Below, one piece after another: positions 11,506-22,967 of a stretch of DNA of 64,000 nucleotides (the stretch's first letter is position 1; every line of letters starts with the position of its first letter). This stretch comes from Pyxicephalus adspersus (Eukaryota; Chordata; Amphibia; Anura; Pyxicephalidae): the NCBI RefSeq assembly GCF_032062135.1, contig NC_092862.1:45818886-45882885 (forward strand), in the 5' to 3' direction. Under the pieces are notes generated by a model, which was not told the DNA's origin, made no database searches, and saw only the letters and a list, made by a program, of their open reading frames with translations. A program made the position numbers and the translations under genes.

Positions 11506-13571
11506 GTGTTTAATTAAAATAAAAGAAATGCAAAATCAAAAAAATTACAAAAGAAAGAGCAACATGTGCGCAGTGAGGAAAACAGAGGGCACAACTAGAA
11601 TAAGGAAACGGTAAAAATAAAAAATCACAAAACTGTTAAAAATATAGAAAATGTGATCTAAAATGGAACTTTTGCTCCTCTGGGTATATTTGATTTCGCT
11701 GTAAATGGTATAGATTGATTTCTATAGGGAGGGCATGGATTCACCACAAGGAAGACCAAATGCAGCCAAAGTACTCCATCCTGATGGTATCCTTTACCTT
11801 ACACAGTACCGTAGGGATCTGTAGATATCAGCAAGGTCTGGAAACACGCCTTGGATTTACAAATGGGAAGTGCCCATCATACCATTATATTCTCCTGTGC
11901 CAAAAGCTAACCACCAAAGATATTGAACTATATCGGGAGCACTAACATGCAATAGCATTCAGGCTATAGCATCCAAGGGCTGTATTTTCTACCCCCGTGT
12001 CATGATGGAGAAAGATTTCAGTGTGGCAGCTGTAATTGTCACAAAATGGAGTATGATATCTGCCACTGGTGTGGAGCCATTAATGTTCATAAAATGAACC
12101 ATTCCTGGATTGTTTACCTGTTTCAGCCATCTGGATGCAACACTGTCATTGCACAATGACCAACCACCCCAGCGCAACCACCGCAACCCATCAGGTGAAC
12201 TGATCGTAAAAATGGATCACAGTTGCCCCATGCTTTCCTAGCTTCCTAAAATTTGTTAATAAAAAATGGTATTTTCCACAGTCATGTAGTTTTGAATGAC
12301 CCAATCCCTTTCCCAATGTAAATTAATGTAATTTGACAAGAGTACCCAGCAGATCTCATTTTATATTATTAAGGCTCTTGGAAACGTCATTTAGCATCAA
12401 AGTCAGATTTTCACTGAATTTGCTGCATCAACCAGTCTTTGATGAATTTGAAATCATTTGAAAACTATACCACTTGTAGATTGTTCAAATGACTGAGTTT
12501 AGATAATTTAGATATATCCTAAATCCTTGCTAAACTGATAGACAGCCACAACCTTTCAGTAGACTAGAGAGCTCTTTTGATCTTGGTATAATGACACAAC
12601 ATACATTAGAACATTAGGACGACACCATATCAGTAGAATTCCCTTGAATTCTAACCCTGGAGATACCACAGCAACTGAGAGTGAATATGTTTAATGTAAG
12701 GTCAAATAGATATATTGTGCAAATCAAAATATTGTATGTGCACATCAATATAAAAATTCTTATATACAAGGACAATTTTTTTACCTTTATGGGTAACTGT
12801 TATAGTGGTGTTAGGGAACATACAATATTTGGATGCTTGTGGTGTTGCTTTTTTGATGAAAAACAAGTCATGATTGTTTTATGTTACTTTTTACATATTC
12901 AAATAACAAAAAATGTATTCAATATCTCTTACAGCAATAAAAACATGACATGGATTCTGACATCTGAACACCCCACCTAAAAAATATTTTGCTTTTAGAT
13001 ACCTTAAAACAATGTACAGAACAAATCATTAATTTTCCATACTTTAGCACGTCTTTCTATTTTGCAGCTTTAGTTTTATTTTAGCATAAGGTATACTTAT
13101 GAAAAAAACAATTTTATGTTAATGGATGGATGAACAATACTAAAAATGTAATATTTCCTTTCTGGCAATTTTTATGTGGTAATATACAGCCAAAATCCCC
13201 TGTTGTAAGAACAAATTAAGGAAAAGCTTTTATAACAGAGCCATAAATGTTTATCATTATAGTCAAAATTACTGTATCAAGCTAATAACAATGAAGATTT
13301 TTGCAAAAGTTCAAACTGTGGATTTAACACACTCATAACAATTTACTACAAAATTGCCCCATTACACACTTTAAAGATTTAAACAATTAAAGGATTTGCA
13401 TTTTAGGCTCTATAAAAAGTACTAAAGTTCCTGTTCTAAATAAAAAAAAACATTTTCACTGTATTGTACATGTTTACAGCTGCAAAATATTTATTTATAT
13501 TTAGGAACTTTATAAACTAGGTAAATTAATTTAATCTTAGTTTTGTATCCCTCTGTTTCAGATTAAAAGGG

Positions 13572-13572
<1 letters not shown>
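11506..13572. other. Unassigned sequence with one 76-codon frame
   Basis: The stretch 11700-12200 is more GC-rich than its surroundings and holds a plus frame at 11715-11945. That frame has no domain, signal peptide or clear splice partner, and stops follow at once downstream. It could be a decayed repeat or pseudogene. The rest is AT-rich and unrecognised. Confidence 0.4.
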
Positions 13573-13621
<49 letters not shown>

Positions 13622-13675
13622 TGAGAGAGAAAAAGAGAGAGAGGGAGAGAGAGAGAGAAAGAGAAAAAGAGACAG
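13573..13675. repeat. (AT)n tract followed by purine (GA)n-rich tract
   Basis: Nearly pure AT repeat from 13573 to 13620, then an interrupted GA/GAAA tract to about 13675. The overlapping minus frames of Tyr-Ile and Leu-Ser-Phe repeats are artefacts. Confidence 0.97.
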
Positions 13676-14169
13676 AGGTGACTTTGCTTGAAGGGTATCC
13701 AAAGAAAATTTAGTGATGAAAAAGTAGAGGAGGGAAAGGAAGGAACTATAAACTTGGTCAAAGTAATCCACACACTGCCCTTACCTTTTTCCAGTGGATT
13801 TAGATTTAGATTTTTTCTTCATCCCAATTCTAGCCATCCCTTTCATCAAATGAATAATACATACATCACCAATGAAAATTTGACAACAGTTACAATATTG
13901 CAGAAAAAGGAAGTCAGTTGTTTGTAAAAAGCAGAATAGAAGGCGCTGATGGCGATTCATGTTTAAAAAAAGTATGGAGCTCTAACAACTAATTATGGTA
14001 AGCCCTAACAACTAAGTAGAAGAAGGAAATTTTATTTTGAGTTGGGTTTGGGTGTACACCAGGCAACCATTTGGGGCACCATAAGGGGCTGTGGAGCTCT
14101 TCCCTGATGGTGACTAGAAGTAAACTATTCTGCAGAGGTCAGGAGATCTGTGGGCTGTAGAGAAATAAA
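13676..14169. other. No recognised feature
   Basis: Unassigned sequence between the microsatellite and the nested transposon block. Confidence 0.45.
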
Positions 14170-14210
14170 TACAGGTAGTTCCCGGGATAAGGACATCAGA
14201 CATACCATAT

Positions 14211-15820
14211 GTGTCCAAACTTCTTGGAAGCCTTGTCTACAAAAGTCTCACCGATTACCTGAGTACCAACTCTCTCCTTGACGCTCTCCAGTCTGAATTT
14301 CAAGCTGCCCATTCCACTGAAACAGCCCTTACTAAAGTGGCCAATGACCTCATCAGAGCTAAGTCTCAAGGAAACTTTTCCCTCCTCCTTCTCCTTGATC
14401 TTTCCTCTGTCACGGTCCCTCCCGTGACTGAGGTTAGAAGATCTGAGAGACTGGCTGCACGTGAGGTTATCTGACAGTCTCTTTGCTTTCACTTGTTTCA
14501 GTGTTGTTGTTGGTAATGACCACACCTCTGGTCTCATCATTACTATTCCTCTATTTAGCCTGGCCTTACAATTCAGGCCATGTGGTTGATATTCTCTGCT
14601 TGGAGGTGGAAGAGCTGGTGTGTGGTCCTCTCCTGAGTTCCTGCTCATCCAGTTTCTATTCAAGATAAGTTTACTGCTTGTTGTATTTTGTTGTTACCCT
14701 GTGCTCGTTGTTACTAGACCTCAGGGAGACGCTGGTTCGTTCATCTGGGAAGGAACCAGTAGTCTCATACCCTGTCACTACTCCTAGGGCATATCAGGGC
14801 TCCTAGCATCTATGCTCCGGTGTATGAATCCTCCCACCTTCAGGGTCTATTCATACTGACAGAAGTCAGGACTAGATTTAGGGTTGCAGTAGGTGGTGAC
14901 CATTGCCCTCTCCCTAGCTTGGAGGTCTCGTCCCTTGTCATTATCTTCCTGTTTTGATTCTGGTGTTCCCCCCTTTCCCCCTTATCCCGTGACACTATCT
15001 GTCTGACCACTCCTTTCAAGTGTCTTTCAATGGTAATTCCTCCTCTCCCACTCTCCTAGCTGTTGGTGTTCCCCAAAGGTCAGTCCTTGGACTGGTTCTC
15101 TTTTCTCTGTACACCTCCTCTCTCAGTAGTCTCATATCCTCCTTTGGCTTACAGTACAATCTGTATGCTGATGACACTCAGATCTATCTTTCCACCCCTG
15201 ACTTGTCTCCCTCAGTCCTGGATAAGGTCCCATGCTGCCTGTCAGCCATATCATCATGGATGTCTTACCGACTTACATAATGTCACTCAACCTGGATAAA
15301 ACAGAACTCATCATCATCCCCCCTTCAAATTCCAAATCTCCTCGACATATTTCTAACTGTTAATAACACTGTTATTCGGCCCTCTCCTCAGGCACATTGT
15401 TTTGGTGTCACCTTTGACTCGGCCCTCTCATTTACTCCCCATATTCAGAGCATTTCCAAGTCCTGTCACTTTCATCTATGCAACATCTCCAAAATCCATC
15501 CCTACCTTTCCCCCAGAGACCACTAAACTCCTTGTACACTCTCTTATCATCTCTCATCTGGACTATTGTAACATCTTCCTCTCTGGTATTCCACTAACCT
15601 GACTCTCTCCTCTACAATCTATTATGAATGCTGCAGCCAGACTCATCCATCCTTCCCACCACTCCTCTTCTTCTGCATCTCTTTGTAGTTCTCTTCACTG
15701 GCTTCCATTTCACCTTAGAATTAAATTCAAGCTCCTGTGCTTTGCCTTCAAATCCCTTCACAGTTCTTGCCCCACTTACATTTCTGACCTGGTGAAAAAA
15801 TATTCCCCCAGCCAATGACC
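14211..15820 (+). pseudogene. L2 reverse transcriptase remnant, disrupted
   Basis: The 5' block (14211-14407) reads [20 protein letters not shown], then [15 protein letters not shown] and a DLSS motif. That is the start of RT motif A, and it stops where the LTR-like insert begins. After the insert, the 3' block (about 14996-15820) begins [13 protein letters not shown]. It continues with motif B as [13 protein letters not shown], where the family usually has GVPQGSVLGP, and then the catalytic [11 protein letters not shown] box. Past a frameshift near 15280 come LDKTELIIIPP, LDYCNIFLSGIP and WLPFHLRIKFKLL, as in the L2 C-terminal region. About 40 residues containing the rest of motif A are missing at the insert. 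The copy cannot encode a working enzyme. Confidence 0.85.
14408..14994. mobile_element. Solo-LTR-like insertion in the L2 LINE
   Basis: A 587-bp segment starting TGTCACGGTCCC and ending ATCCCGTGACA, i.e. TG...CA ends with a short TGTCACGG inverted terminus, as in LTR retrotransposons. It replaces about 120 bp of the LINE reverse transcriptase. The flanks TCCTC and CTATC do not match, so there is no clean target duplication. A deletion at insertion, or later recombination, is likely. No internal gag or pol sequence is present. Confidence 0.55.
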
Positions 15821-16190
15821 TTCTACTGACTTCCTTACTATTACCTTCATCACACACATGGCTACAAGACATTTCTAGAGCTGCCCCAATTTTCTGGAAT
15901 GGTCTTCCCCGTCCTTTTCAGCTTGCTCCTACTATCTGCTCTTTTAAAAGAGCACTCAAAACCCATTTTTTCAAACTTGCCTACTCATCTTCTACTGTCT
16001 TTTGAAACAGTCATTATTTCCCACCACTACATATCTCACCTCATATTGTGTGTTAATTCCCCCACCTACTAGATCTTAAGCTCTTTGGGGCAGGGTCCTC
16101 CAGTGTCACTGTCTGTATTCATTTGTCATTTGCAACCCCTATTTAATGTACAGGGATGCAAAATATGTTGGCGCTATATAAATCCTGTTT

Positions 16191-16239
16191 TTTATTATTA
16201 TTATTATTAATAATAATAATAATAATATTAATAATAATA
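16191..16239. repeat. (ATT)n/(AAT)n tail of the L2 LINE
   Basis: An ATT repeat followed by an AAT repeat, making a weak palindrome, directly after the L2 3' tail. It is the usual low-complexity end of this LINE type. Confidence 0.9.
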
Positions 16240-16689
16240 CAGACAACTCCTAGATACAAACGGGGCTTCCTTGCTCGCTCCTGTGCAAGACAGAGGCTTG
16301 GAGGGGGTGGTTTTTTTGACTTGCAGAAGAAATCTTTTGCTAAACACAGCTGAGACTGAGCTGTTCTGCAAGCTCTTGTAACTCCTAAATGACCAAGACA
16401 AACTCTGCAGCTGTTTCTTTTTGCACATCAAAGCACAGCTTGCTCTAGACGTTAATGAATGTCTAGGCTCCATAAAGTTTTTTTTTTTTTTTTGCTTTGT
16501 TTGTGATTAGCTCACATTGAGGATTTTATACAGTAACCAACGCCACAATGCTTAAAATTATGTTGAGACAAACATCTGTCCTAATTGCATTTATTAAAAT
16601 AATGTACCTGTTCTGACTTACATACAAATTCAACTGAAGAACAAATCTATAGTCCCTATCTCGTATATGTTACCCGGGGACTACCTGTA

Positions 16690-18322
16690 AGGGGCAGCCT
16701 GTTGCAAAGTATTCTCCTCCTTGAATTAAGTGAGGTGCACTGCTTTTTATAGAAAAACTGCACCAGAGAAAAATACTTTGCAAAAGAAACTCAAATTAAG
16801 TCAAAACAGTTTAATGCAACTCAGAAGCAACTCAGAGGGAATAATTGACTGACTTGAAGGAAATTCAAGGCAATTCAGAAGCAAGTCAAAGTTGTTAAAG
16901 TTGTCTGATGAGATGGTTCAAGAGCCTTAAATATTTTGCTGTCCCACAACTTTTTTTAAGTATCAGTTATTCTTCTAATTACCTTCATATTATTTGTTGT
17001 AAAGAACAAAAGATGCCTACTATAGAGGAAATCCTTTTTTTTTATAATAAAAACACAAATGGAAGAGCATACCTGCTCCACACCTTCACCTACAGAAAGG
17101 TCTAGCATGACATTTTTAAGCAGTCAGGTGAAACAGTATTTTCAAATATTTTTTGTTGCATGTGAAGTTTTTGTAGTGCTCTCCCACGGGGGTTCTTTTG
17201 GCAGGAGGAGAATACCGTCATTTGTTGCTTTTTACATGTATGATAATGCCAAGTGTCATGACTATACTTGAAATTATTCCTGTGGTACATCTTGGATTTA
17301 CTCTTTTTATGTGTCATAAAGTTATCACTCTTGAGCTGATCTGGGATTCATGTCTTATGTTTTATGAGTTCTCTTTTCTCTGTTCATTTGTTGGAAATGA
17401 GAATTAGGGGAGAGTGGTATTTTTTTTTTCTTGTTTTGTATTTTTTTAATTCTTGTATTTTTCTTGACCTGTAGTACAATTTAAGTGTTATATTCTGAAC
17501 TAATGTATTATACTAAACTAAATATAACCCCTGTGAAAACAAAAACATTTTTTTCAGATTCTGCATTGCTGAATAAATCTTAAATGTTGCATTTTTACTG
17601 GATCCTGATTTTGGTATTTATTTTGAAACTGCCAAAATAATCATAATGATGTTTCATTCTCGCTATTCTGGCATCTACTGTAATATTATTATGGGAAGAT
17701 ACTATTTCTGCAGGTTTCTGTGTCATAAGCTTACTTCTGGGCCTCCTTAATGGACAATAAAAGTTAATGATCTAATTAGTGAGCTTTTTCTGTGACCTCC
17801 CCATTCTTTATGCCAACATGAAATTTCAATATCCAGGATTTTGGTGTGCTTTAAATTAGAGTCAAAGTCTACATTTCCGATGGGCAATATTTTAGAAATG
17901 TATTTAGTTTATTTTTTCAAATATACATCCTTCCATGTATACTAATTTTAAAGCAGAACTAAAGTTACCAAACGTAACAAAGTTAAAAAAGAATTGTGAC
18001 CAGGCAGGTCCTTTTTTGCAGAGGGAACTGTTCACAATCACATTTTTTTTAAAAAATCACCAGTCCTCAGTTAGTCACAGGTGAAGCCATCTTCACTCAG
18101 TCCTCTTTCAGGTTTCTGGATTTTCAGCCATATTTATTGACAAGGCTGGAATGAAGTAAAGTCCTTCCTTGGCCTTGCAACTATAAAGGCATTATTGGGG
18201 AGTGGGATTTTTATGGGAAGCATCCACCTCAAAGTAGATAGAGGGGGCCAACATGAAAAGAATGGAGGAGGTAGAAGAGAAGGAGGAGGTTCCAGAGGGG
18301 GAATTGTCAAGTACGACACTAG
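16690..18322. other. No recognised gene
   Basis: AT-rich sequence. Frames at 16908-17105 and 17059-17407 overlap on both strands and lack domains. Purine-rich DNA near 18240-18300 causes the Pro/Leu-rich minus frame. Confidence 0.5.
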
Positions 18323-18680
18323 GAGCCTGATTTATTAAAGCTCCCTATTCTATCATGACCTCACAGATATCTACTAGACTGGTAATGACCTGTGTCAACT
18401 CCTTGGGCCCGATTTATTACAGCTCTCCAAGGCTAGAGAAGATAAACTTTCATCAGTGAAGTTGGGGGATCCAGAAAACTTGGAATGGATTTTTAAAAAG
18501 TCATTTGCTTTTTGTTGCAAAATGTTTTCAGTTCTAGACTGGGTCCATTCCAGGTTTGCTGGATCACCCAGGTCCACTGATGAAAGTGTATCCTTTAATA
18601 CACTTTAATACATCAGGCTCAAGAAGTTGACACAGGTCATTACCAGTCTAGTTGATATCTATGAGGTCATGCTAAGGATG
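18323..18680. mobile_element. Nested palindromic MITE with outer 50-bp inverted arms
   Basis: The inner MITE at 18405-18620 begins GGGCCCGATTTATTACAGC and ends AATACATCAGGCTC, with internal inverted GGATCC-type blocks around a central loop. It is flanked exactly by outer arms 18355-18404 and 18621-18670, which are inverted copies with about 47 of 50 bases matching (AGACTGGTAATGACCTGTG is shared). The outer left side starts with a second MITE-like end, GAGCCTGATTTATTAAAGC, at about 18323. Confidence 0.8.
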
Positions 18681-21389
18681 AGAATAAAAGCCAGCGGGGG
18701 GGTTAGAGGAAAGTCTTTCTTATTTCTGCTTGCTTATTTTTGCAGTGGCAACTAGGTGTTAAAATTTACAGAGAGATGACTACACACTTTAGGACCCTCG
18801 CTATTGTAGCAAATTAGAGGAGTTTTCCATGCCTCCTGAAAAGGAGGCAAAACTGCTCTATTATGAACTAACATGGTACATCCACCTCAGAATAACCTTT
18901 GCATACCAGTTCCTCACTTAGTCGGCAGGCATCTCTCCATTCACCACTTCATTGGTCATCAGCTCCTTTTCTCTCATGCTGGCACTTCCAGACTCAACAG
19001 CAAAAGCAGCAGACCGTGTTGAACTGACTTTGATTCTTGGACATGATTACCAATTATTTCCAGTTTCTGCAGCATCATGAGGGTAGCAAGTTAGAAGATC
19101 AGATAGGGAAAATTATATCATCTTATCTGGGATATCCCAAAGCACCTTCTTACTTAACCCCATGAATTTCTGGGCCAGGAAACTGGACGTTTAGCCAAAA
19201 ATGTCTGTGTATGCCACCCAGGTGTCTTTTAATCCTTTGAAGTAGAGCTAAATCCTGTTTGTACTCACTTATCCATGCTCCATCATGCTGCCTTCTGCCA
19301 TCTTCTTCCTTCTTTTTTTTTTTTGTTTCAATCTTTGGCCATTCTGGCTGGCTGGGCTGGGATGATGTACTAGGCGCACGGGAGTTCATTCAGTCCTGGC
19401 AGCCACAAGGCAATTTTGGAAGTTGAAGGGGGAATCGGGCAGGTAAGTAAATTTCATTGCAAAAGGTATATCACCTGTCGCAAAATTTTAAAGTGGAGTT
19501 TTAGTTCTTTAGGTCCGTATTAACTGTCGTGTCAGGGAGAGTTTTTAGTGAGGCTGATCCAAAACATACTACACTGTCTGCCACCAGTGTGAATAGACTG
19601 CTATTCATTAAAATGTATATATATATATATATGCACACACATTTTACTAATCTACATTCAGTTTATTCAAATTAAAGTTTATGATTTAATTTGCTCATCA
19701 CCTCTAATTTTTACATTTTTTTTAAAATAGTTTATAATACATATGATTTTATTGATGGATTTAAACTAGATCAATATATTGTTTGTTTGTTTTTTCAAAA
19801 CAACATTTTTGTCTACTTTTTAATCATCAGCAAGGGCTGTGTGTCTCTCAGTGTGTGATGTCTTATTATGATCAATTCACTCAAGAAAGCATCTGCTCCA
19901 ACAACTGAACCTCTGCCAAAGATATATTGTAATCCTACAAATCCTCTAGATAGTTGGAGCAAGATGATTGATTACTAGGTGATGCCAACCATAGCAAACA
20001 ATAACAATGCTCTTAAAAAGTGTGGTGTGTCAGACATACAGTCAGACATACACTTCCTGCTGTTTAAAAAGATTTTGTCACACATTTAATTTCTATAAGA
20101 CTCCTCAATATAAAGCAACAGACCCCCTAAAGAAAATTCATTGAAAATGTTAACACTGCATCATTGGTTAATCAAAAAAGTGAAGTAGAAAATAAAAACA
20201 ATGTGTTGGTATACAGTTTAAGATTTGTGCATTAAATAACATTTAGGAGATTTCTAGTTACAAATATGTTTTACAGTGTAGTTCAAATAATGCAAATATG
20301 CAAGACATTGGCTTGCTCATTACATTGTGTGTCTATTTCAGCTAGTAAAATAGGTCAATCAACAGACCCCTGTTCTTGTTATTATATTGTTTTCATGTTA
20401 TATGGCTACGACTATATAGCTATATGATAGCTAGGTAAAAGCAATGTGCTAGTTTATTGTTTTAATGGGCTCATGGAGTCTGGACTTGTAAGCTAACCAA
20501 TGTCCTGTGTTTTGCAATGTTGATCAATTTCTGTGATGGATGAGTCAACTTCAAAAGCTAGATACGATTCTGTGAGCGTGCACATAGGATTAGGTAAGAG
20601 ATTACTCCTCTTCACTGAGGTCAGTGTGTGCTTGGAATTTAAAGTAATGTAATATTAATGTCTATATAATTGCAGTATTTGTCAAAGTAGTAATGCCAGT
20701 AAACACAAGACATATAGACACTTTGGCTTATGTGTTAATGACTAGTTTTTGGAATAATGTTTTTTTTTGACCTTAAAGAAAAATGAAGAAAAAAAAAAGA
20801 ACCATAGTGGCAGGCACTACCTGCAAAGAAAACCAGCCATCATGTTAAATACCTAAATAAGATGCTTAGATAATAGCTGCTATTATCTGACTCACAGGCT
20901 GCAAAGTAGTCACAGTGAAGTTTCTCAAAAAAAGGGTTAACTACTTGAGAACAAAACTTTGATAATGACAACTTCAGTTGAAGGCTATAAAGACTGGTAT
21001 TATTCATCATTACATACTTTTTGATTAGATTATATTGGTATATTTTCTACATAAGCATGCAATATGGAGAGTAAAATCCAATCAATATACGTTCACAGTT
21101 TTTATAAATGAAATTTATTGCTTCACATCAGATCAGTATGTTTATATTCTGGTTAATAAAGTTTTTACTAACTTTCTAGAAACCTTGTATTCAAAATCTC
21201 AACTTTTTTCATAAATCATGTCCAACAGTTTACAGGGAACACTTTGCAGGGGGCAGGCAACCACCAGCTAGTTGAGTCATGTAAATTCAGGCTATATGTT
21301 TTATATATATAATCACAGTTAATAATAAACAGAACAGAATTCTTCTAATTATGTTAAAGTAAAAAAAAATATTACACTGCAAAATGAAG
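18681..21389. other. No recognised gene; short (AT)n at 19616-19632
   Basis: AT-rich DNA. The 79-codon minus frame at 19150-19389 has a Lys-rich run from a poly-T tract and no domain. Confidence 0.5.
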
Positions 21390-21939
21390 TAGTGAAAAGT
21401 CCATGCATAGTTTGGAGGTGTGCTTGGGTCATTGTCCTGTTGTAGGACAAAATTGGCTTCTATCAAGCAATTACAGGGTATGGCATGGCGTTCTAAAATT
21501 AGGTGATAGACTTACTCAAGGTCCATTTCTGTACAAATCTCCAACTTTTCCACCATTATGTGTTTGTTTGCCCAGTCTTTTCTTTTTATTGGACACTCTC
21601 ATTTTGAGCTTTTTCTGTGCAATGTTCCCTAGAAGGCCAGGTTCCTGGAGACGCCTCTTCACTGTAAATGTTGAGACTGGTGTTTTACAATTCTTAATGA
21701 AGTTGCAAACTTTACACTCGAAGATATTTGTTCTTTTGCACGATGGTGCATCGGGGCCTTTCACTCCCCTTTCTATTGCATTTAGAGACAATTTGTGCTG
21801 CTCTGTGAAAGGGAGAAGTATACATTATTGTAGGAGAGATTCAGTTTCTTGGCAATTTCTTGCCTTCATTCAATAGCCATCATTCCTCAGTACAAGAATA
21901 GACTGACAAGTTTCAGAATAAAGATATGTTTATGCCCAT
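21390..21939 (-). pseudogene. Tc1 transposase remnant
   Basis: The apparent start codon is at 21939-21937 (minus strand). The DNA-binding half carries ETCQSILVLRN-like sequence with a stop, and then TPVSTFTVKRRLQEPGLLG and KKKRLGKQ, as in the linker of Tc1 transposases. After about 21516 the frame shifts. Near 21420-21465 the minus strand reads NFVLQQDNDPS, resembling the second catalytic Asp motif (family form QDNDPKHT). The section with the first catalytic Asp is missing, so it cannot be active. The family match is from memory. Confidence 0.75.
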
Positions 21940-22285
21940 TTTGAGTCAGCGGTTGAAGCTACATTTGCTGATGCAACCGATACTCAACTAGTCTGAAGAC
22001 AAGTTTTATTGCTTGTTTATTCAGTGAAACTGTTTTCAGCTGTACTAAGATAATCACAAAAGAGTTTTCCAGTGATCAATGAACATTTTAGGCTGATAGA
22101 CATGCAGTCGTGATCACTGTATTCCAGTGGAACTCAAACAGTTGCTAATAATGAGCCTTACTACATTTATACAAATTTTCTATTTGTTAACAGCCATTTT
22201 CAGCTACCATAGTCATTTACAACATTAATAATGGCTGGATAGCACTTTTGACTGATTTTATGTTTTTTTTGGAATATAGTGGCTT
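21390..22285 (-). mobile_element. Tc1-type DNA transposon, internally deleted
   Basis: Read on the minus strand, this is a Tc1/mariner transposon of a type I know as abundant in salmonid and other fish genomes. A non-coding end lies at about 21940-22285, with GCTACCATAGTCATTTACAAC-like sequence inside it. The transposase N-terminal half follows at about 21516-21939, then part of the catalytic region at 21390-21480. The left side of the window copy is truncated near 21390. Confidence 0.8.
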
Positions 22286-22747
22286 TTATTGCTGACCTTC
22301 AATTGCTAATTGCTAAATTGCTAATTGCTTACCCATAACAAGCGTGTAGCAAGAAACAAGGCAAAACCCCTTAACTGCATATAGGCTCTGGATAGTGACA
22401 AAGGAAGCACTAAAGTGAAAAGTCAGCATGACTACTAAATAACTTGCAGTTTAGGAGATCGGCACTAGCATCATACTTATTTATCTAATAGCAGGCATCA
22501 TTCAAACAATTTTGAAATAATAACCAGGGATGTACCTAGGGTTCTTTGCACTCCTAACACAGAGCTGTATCAGCACTCCCTTTCACCACTATAAAAATAT
22601 TACCACAATACATACAATCTTTGTCAAATAATTTCTTTTAGATAATTACTATAAATTTCATGTAAGTTCCCTTACCTCCTGGAAGAATTGGAACTGCTGT
22701 TTGTTATCAGTTCATTTGATATACATTCTGATATGCTGTGCACATAT
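22286..22747. other. Short TTGCTAA repeats, otherwise nothing recognised
   Basis: Two or three copies of AATTGCTAATTGCTA occur near 22300-22330, at the transposon edge. The rest is unassigned. Confidence 0.45.
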
Positions 22748-22967
22748 GGTCTGATTTATTAAAGCTCTCCAAGAATGCAGAAGATACACTTTCATTAGTG
22801 AACCTGGGTGATCCAGCAAATCTGAAATGTATTACTTAAAAATCATTTGCTATTTAGCAAATGTTTTCAATCATGGACCAGAATAATTTTAAGTTTGCTG
22901 GATCCCCCAGGTTCACTGATGAAAGTGTATCTTCATCAGTCTTGGAAAGCCTAAATACATCAGGCCC
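22748..22967. mobile_element. Palindromic MITE, full-length copy
   Basis: Starts GGTCTGATTTATTAAAGC and ends AATACATCAGGCCC. The arms contain GTGAACCTGGGTGATCCAGC and its inverse GCTGGATCCCCCAGGTTCAC, with the axis of symmetry near 22860. Same family as 18405-18620. No coding capacity. I could not define a target duplication securely. Confidence 0.85.

Larger units (their letters stand above)
14206..16239 (+). mobile_element. 5'-truncated L2-clade LINE
   Basis: Non-LTR retrotransposon truncated at its 5' side inside the reverse transcriptase region. The 3' end has the L2-type tail ATGTTGGCGCTATATAAAT followed by an ATT repeat to 16239. It sits inside the Tigger-like element, with a probable short target duplication (CAGACA at 14198-14203 and 16240-16245). 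It is interrupted by an LTR-like sequence at 14408-14994. Confidence 0.85.
14172..16687. mobile_element. Tigger/pogo-like DNA transposon relic, split by a LINE
   Basis: The termini are CAGGTAGTTCCCGGG at the left and its inverse CCCGGGGACTACCTG at the right, each bordered by TA (14170-14171 and 16688-16689), as expected for Tc1/mariner-type insertion. Only about 34 bp of the left side precedes the L2 insertion; the remaining roughly 450 bp lies at 16240-16687. No transposase is visible, so this is a non-autonomous member. The Tigger/pogo label comes from the look of the ends and the TA target and is tentative. Confidence 0.7.

Noticed and set aside
11715..11945. 76-codon frame as a small gene
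   Set aside because: No start context, domain or downstream continuation; stops occur at once in all frames after it.
13526..13773. Minus-strand frames rich in Tyr-Ile and Leu-Ser
   Set aside because: Translation of the AT and GA microsatellites.
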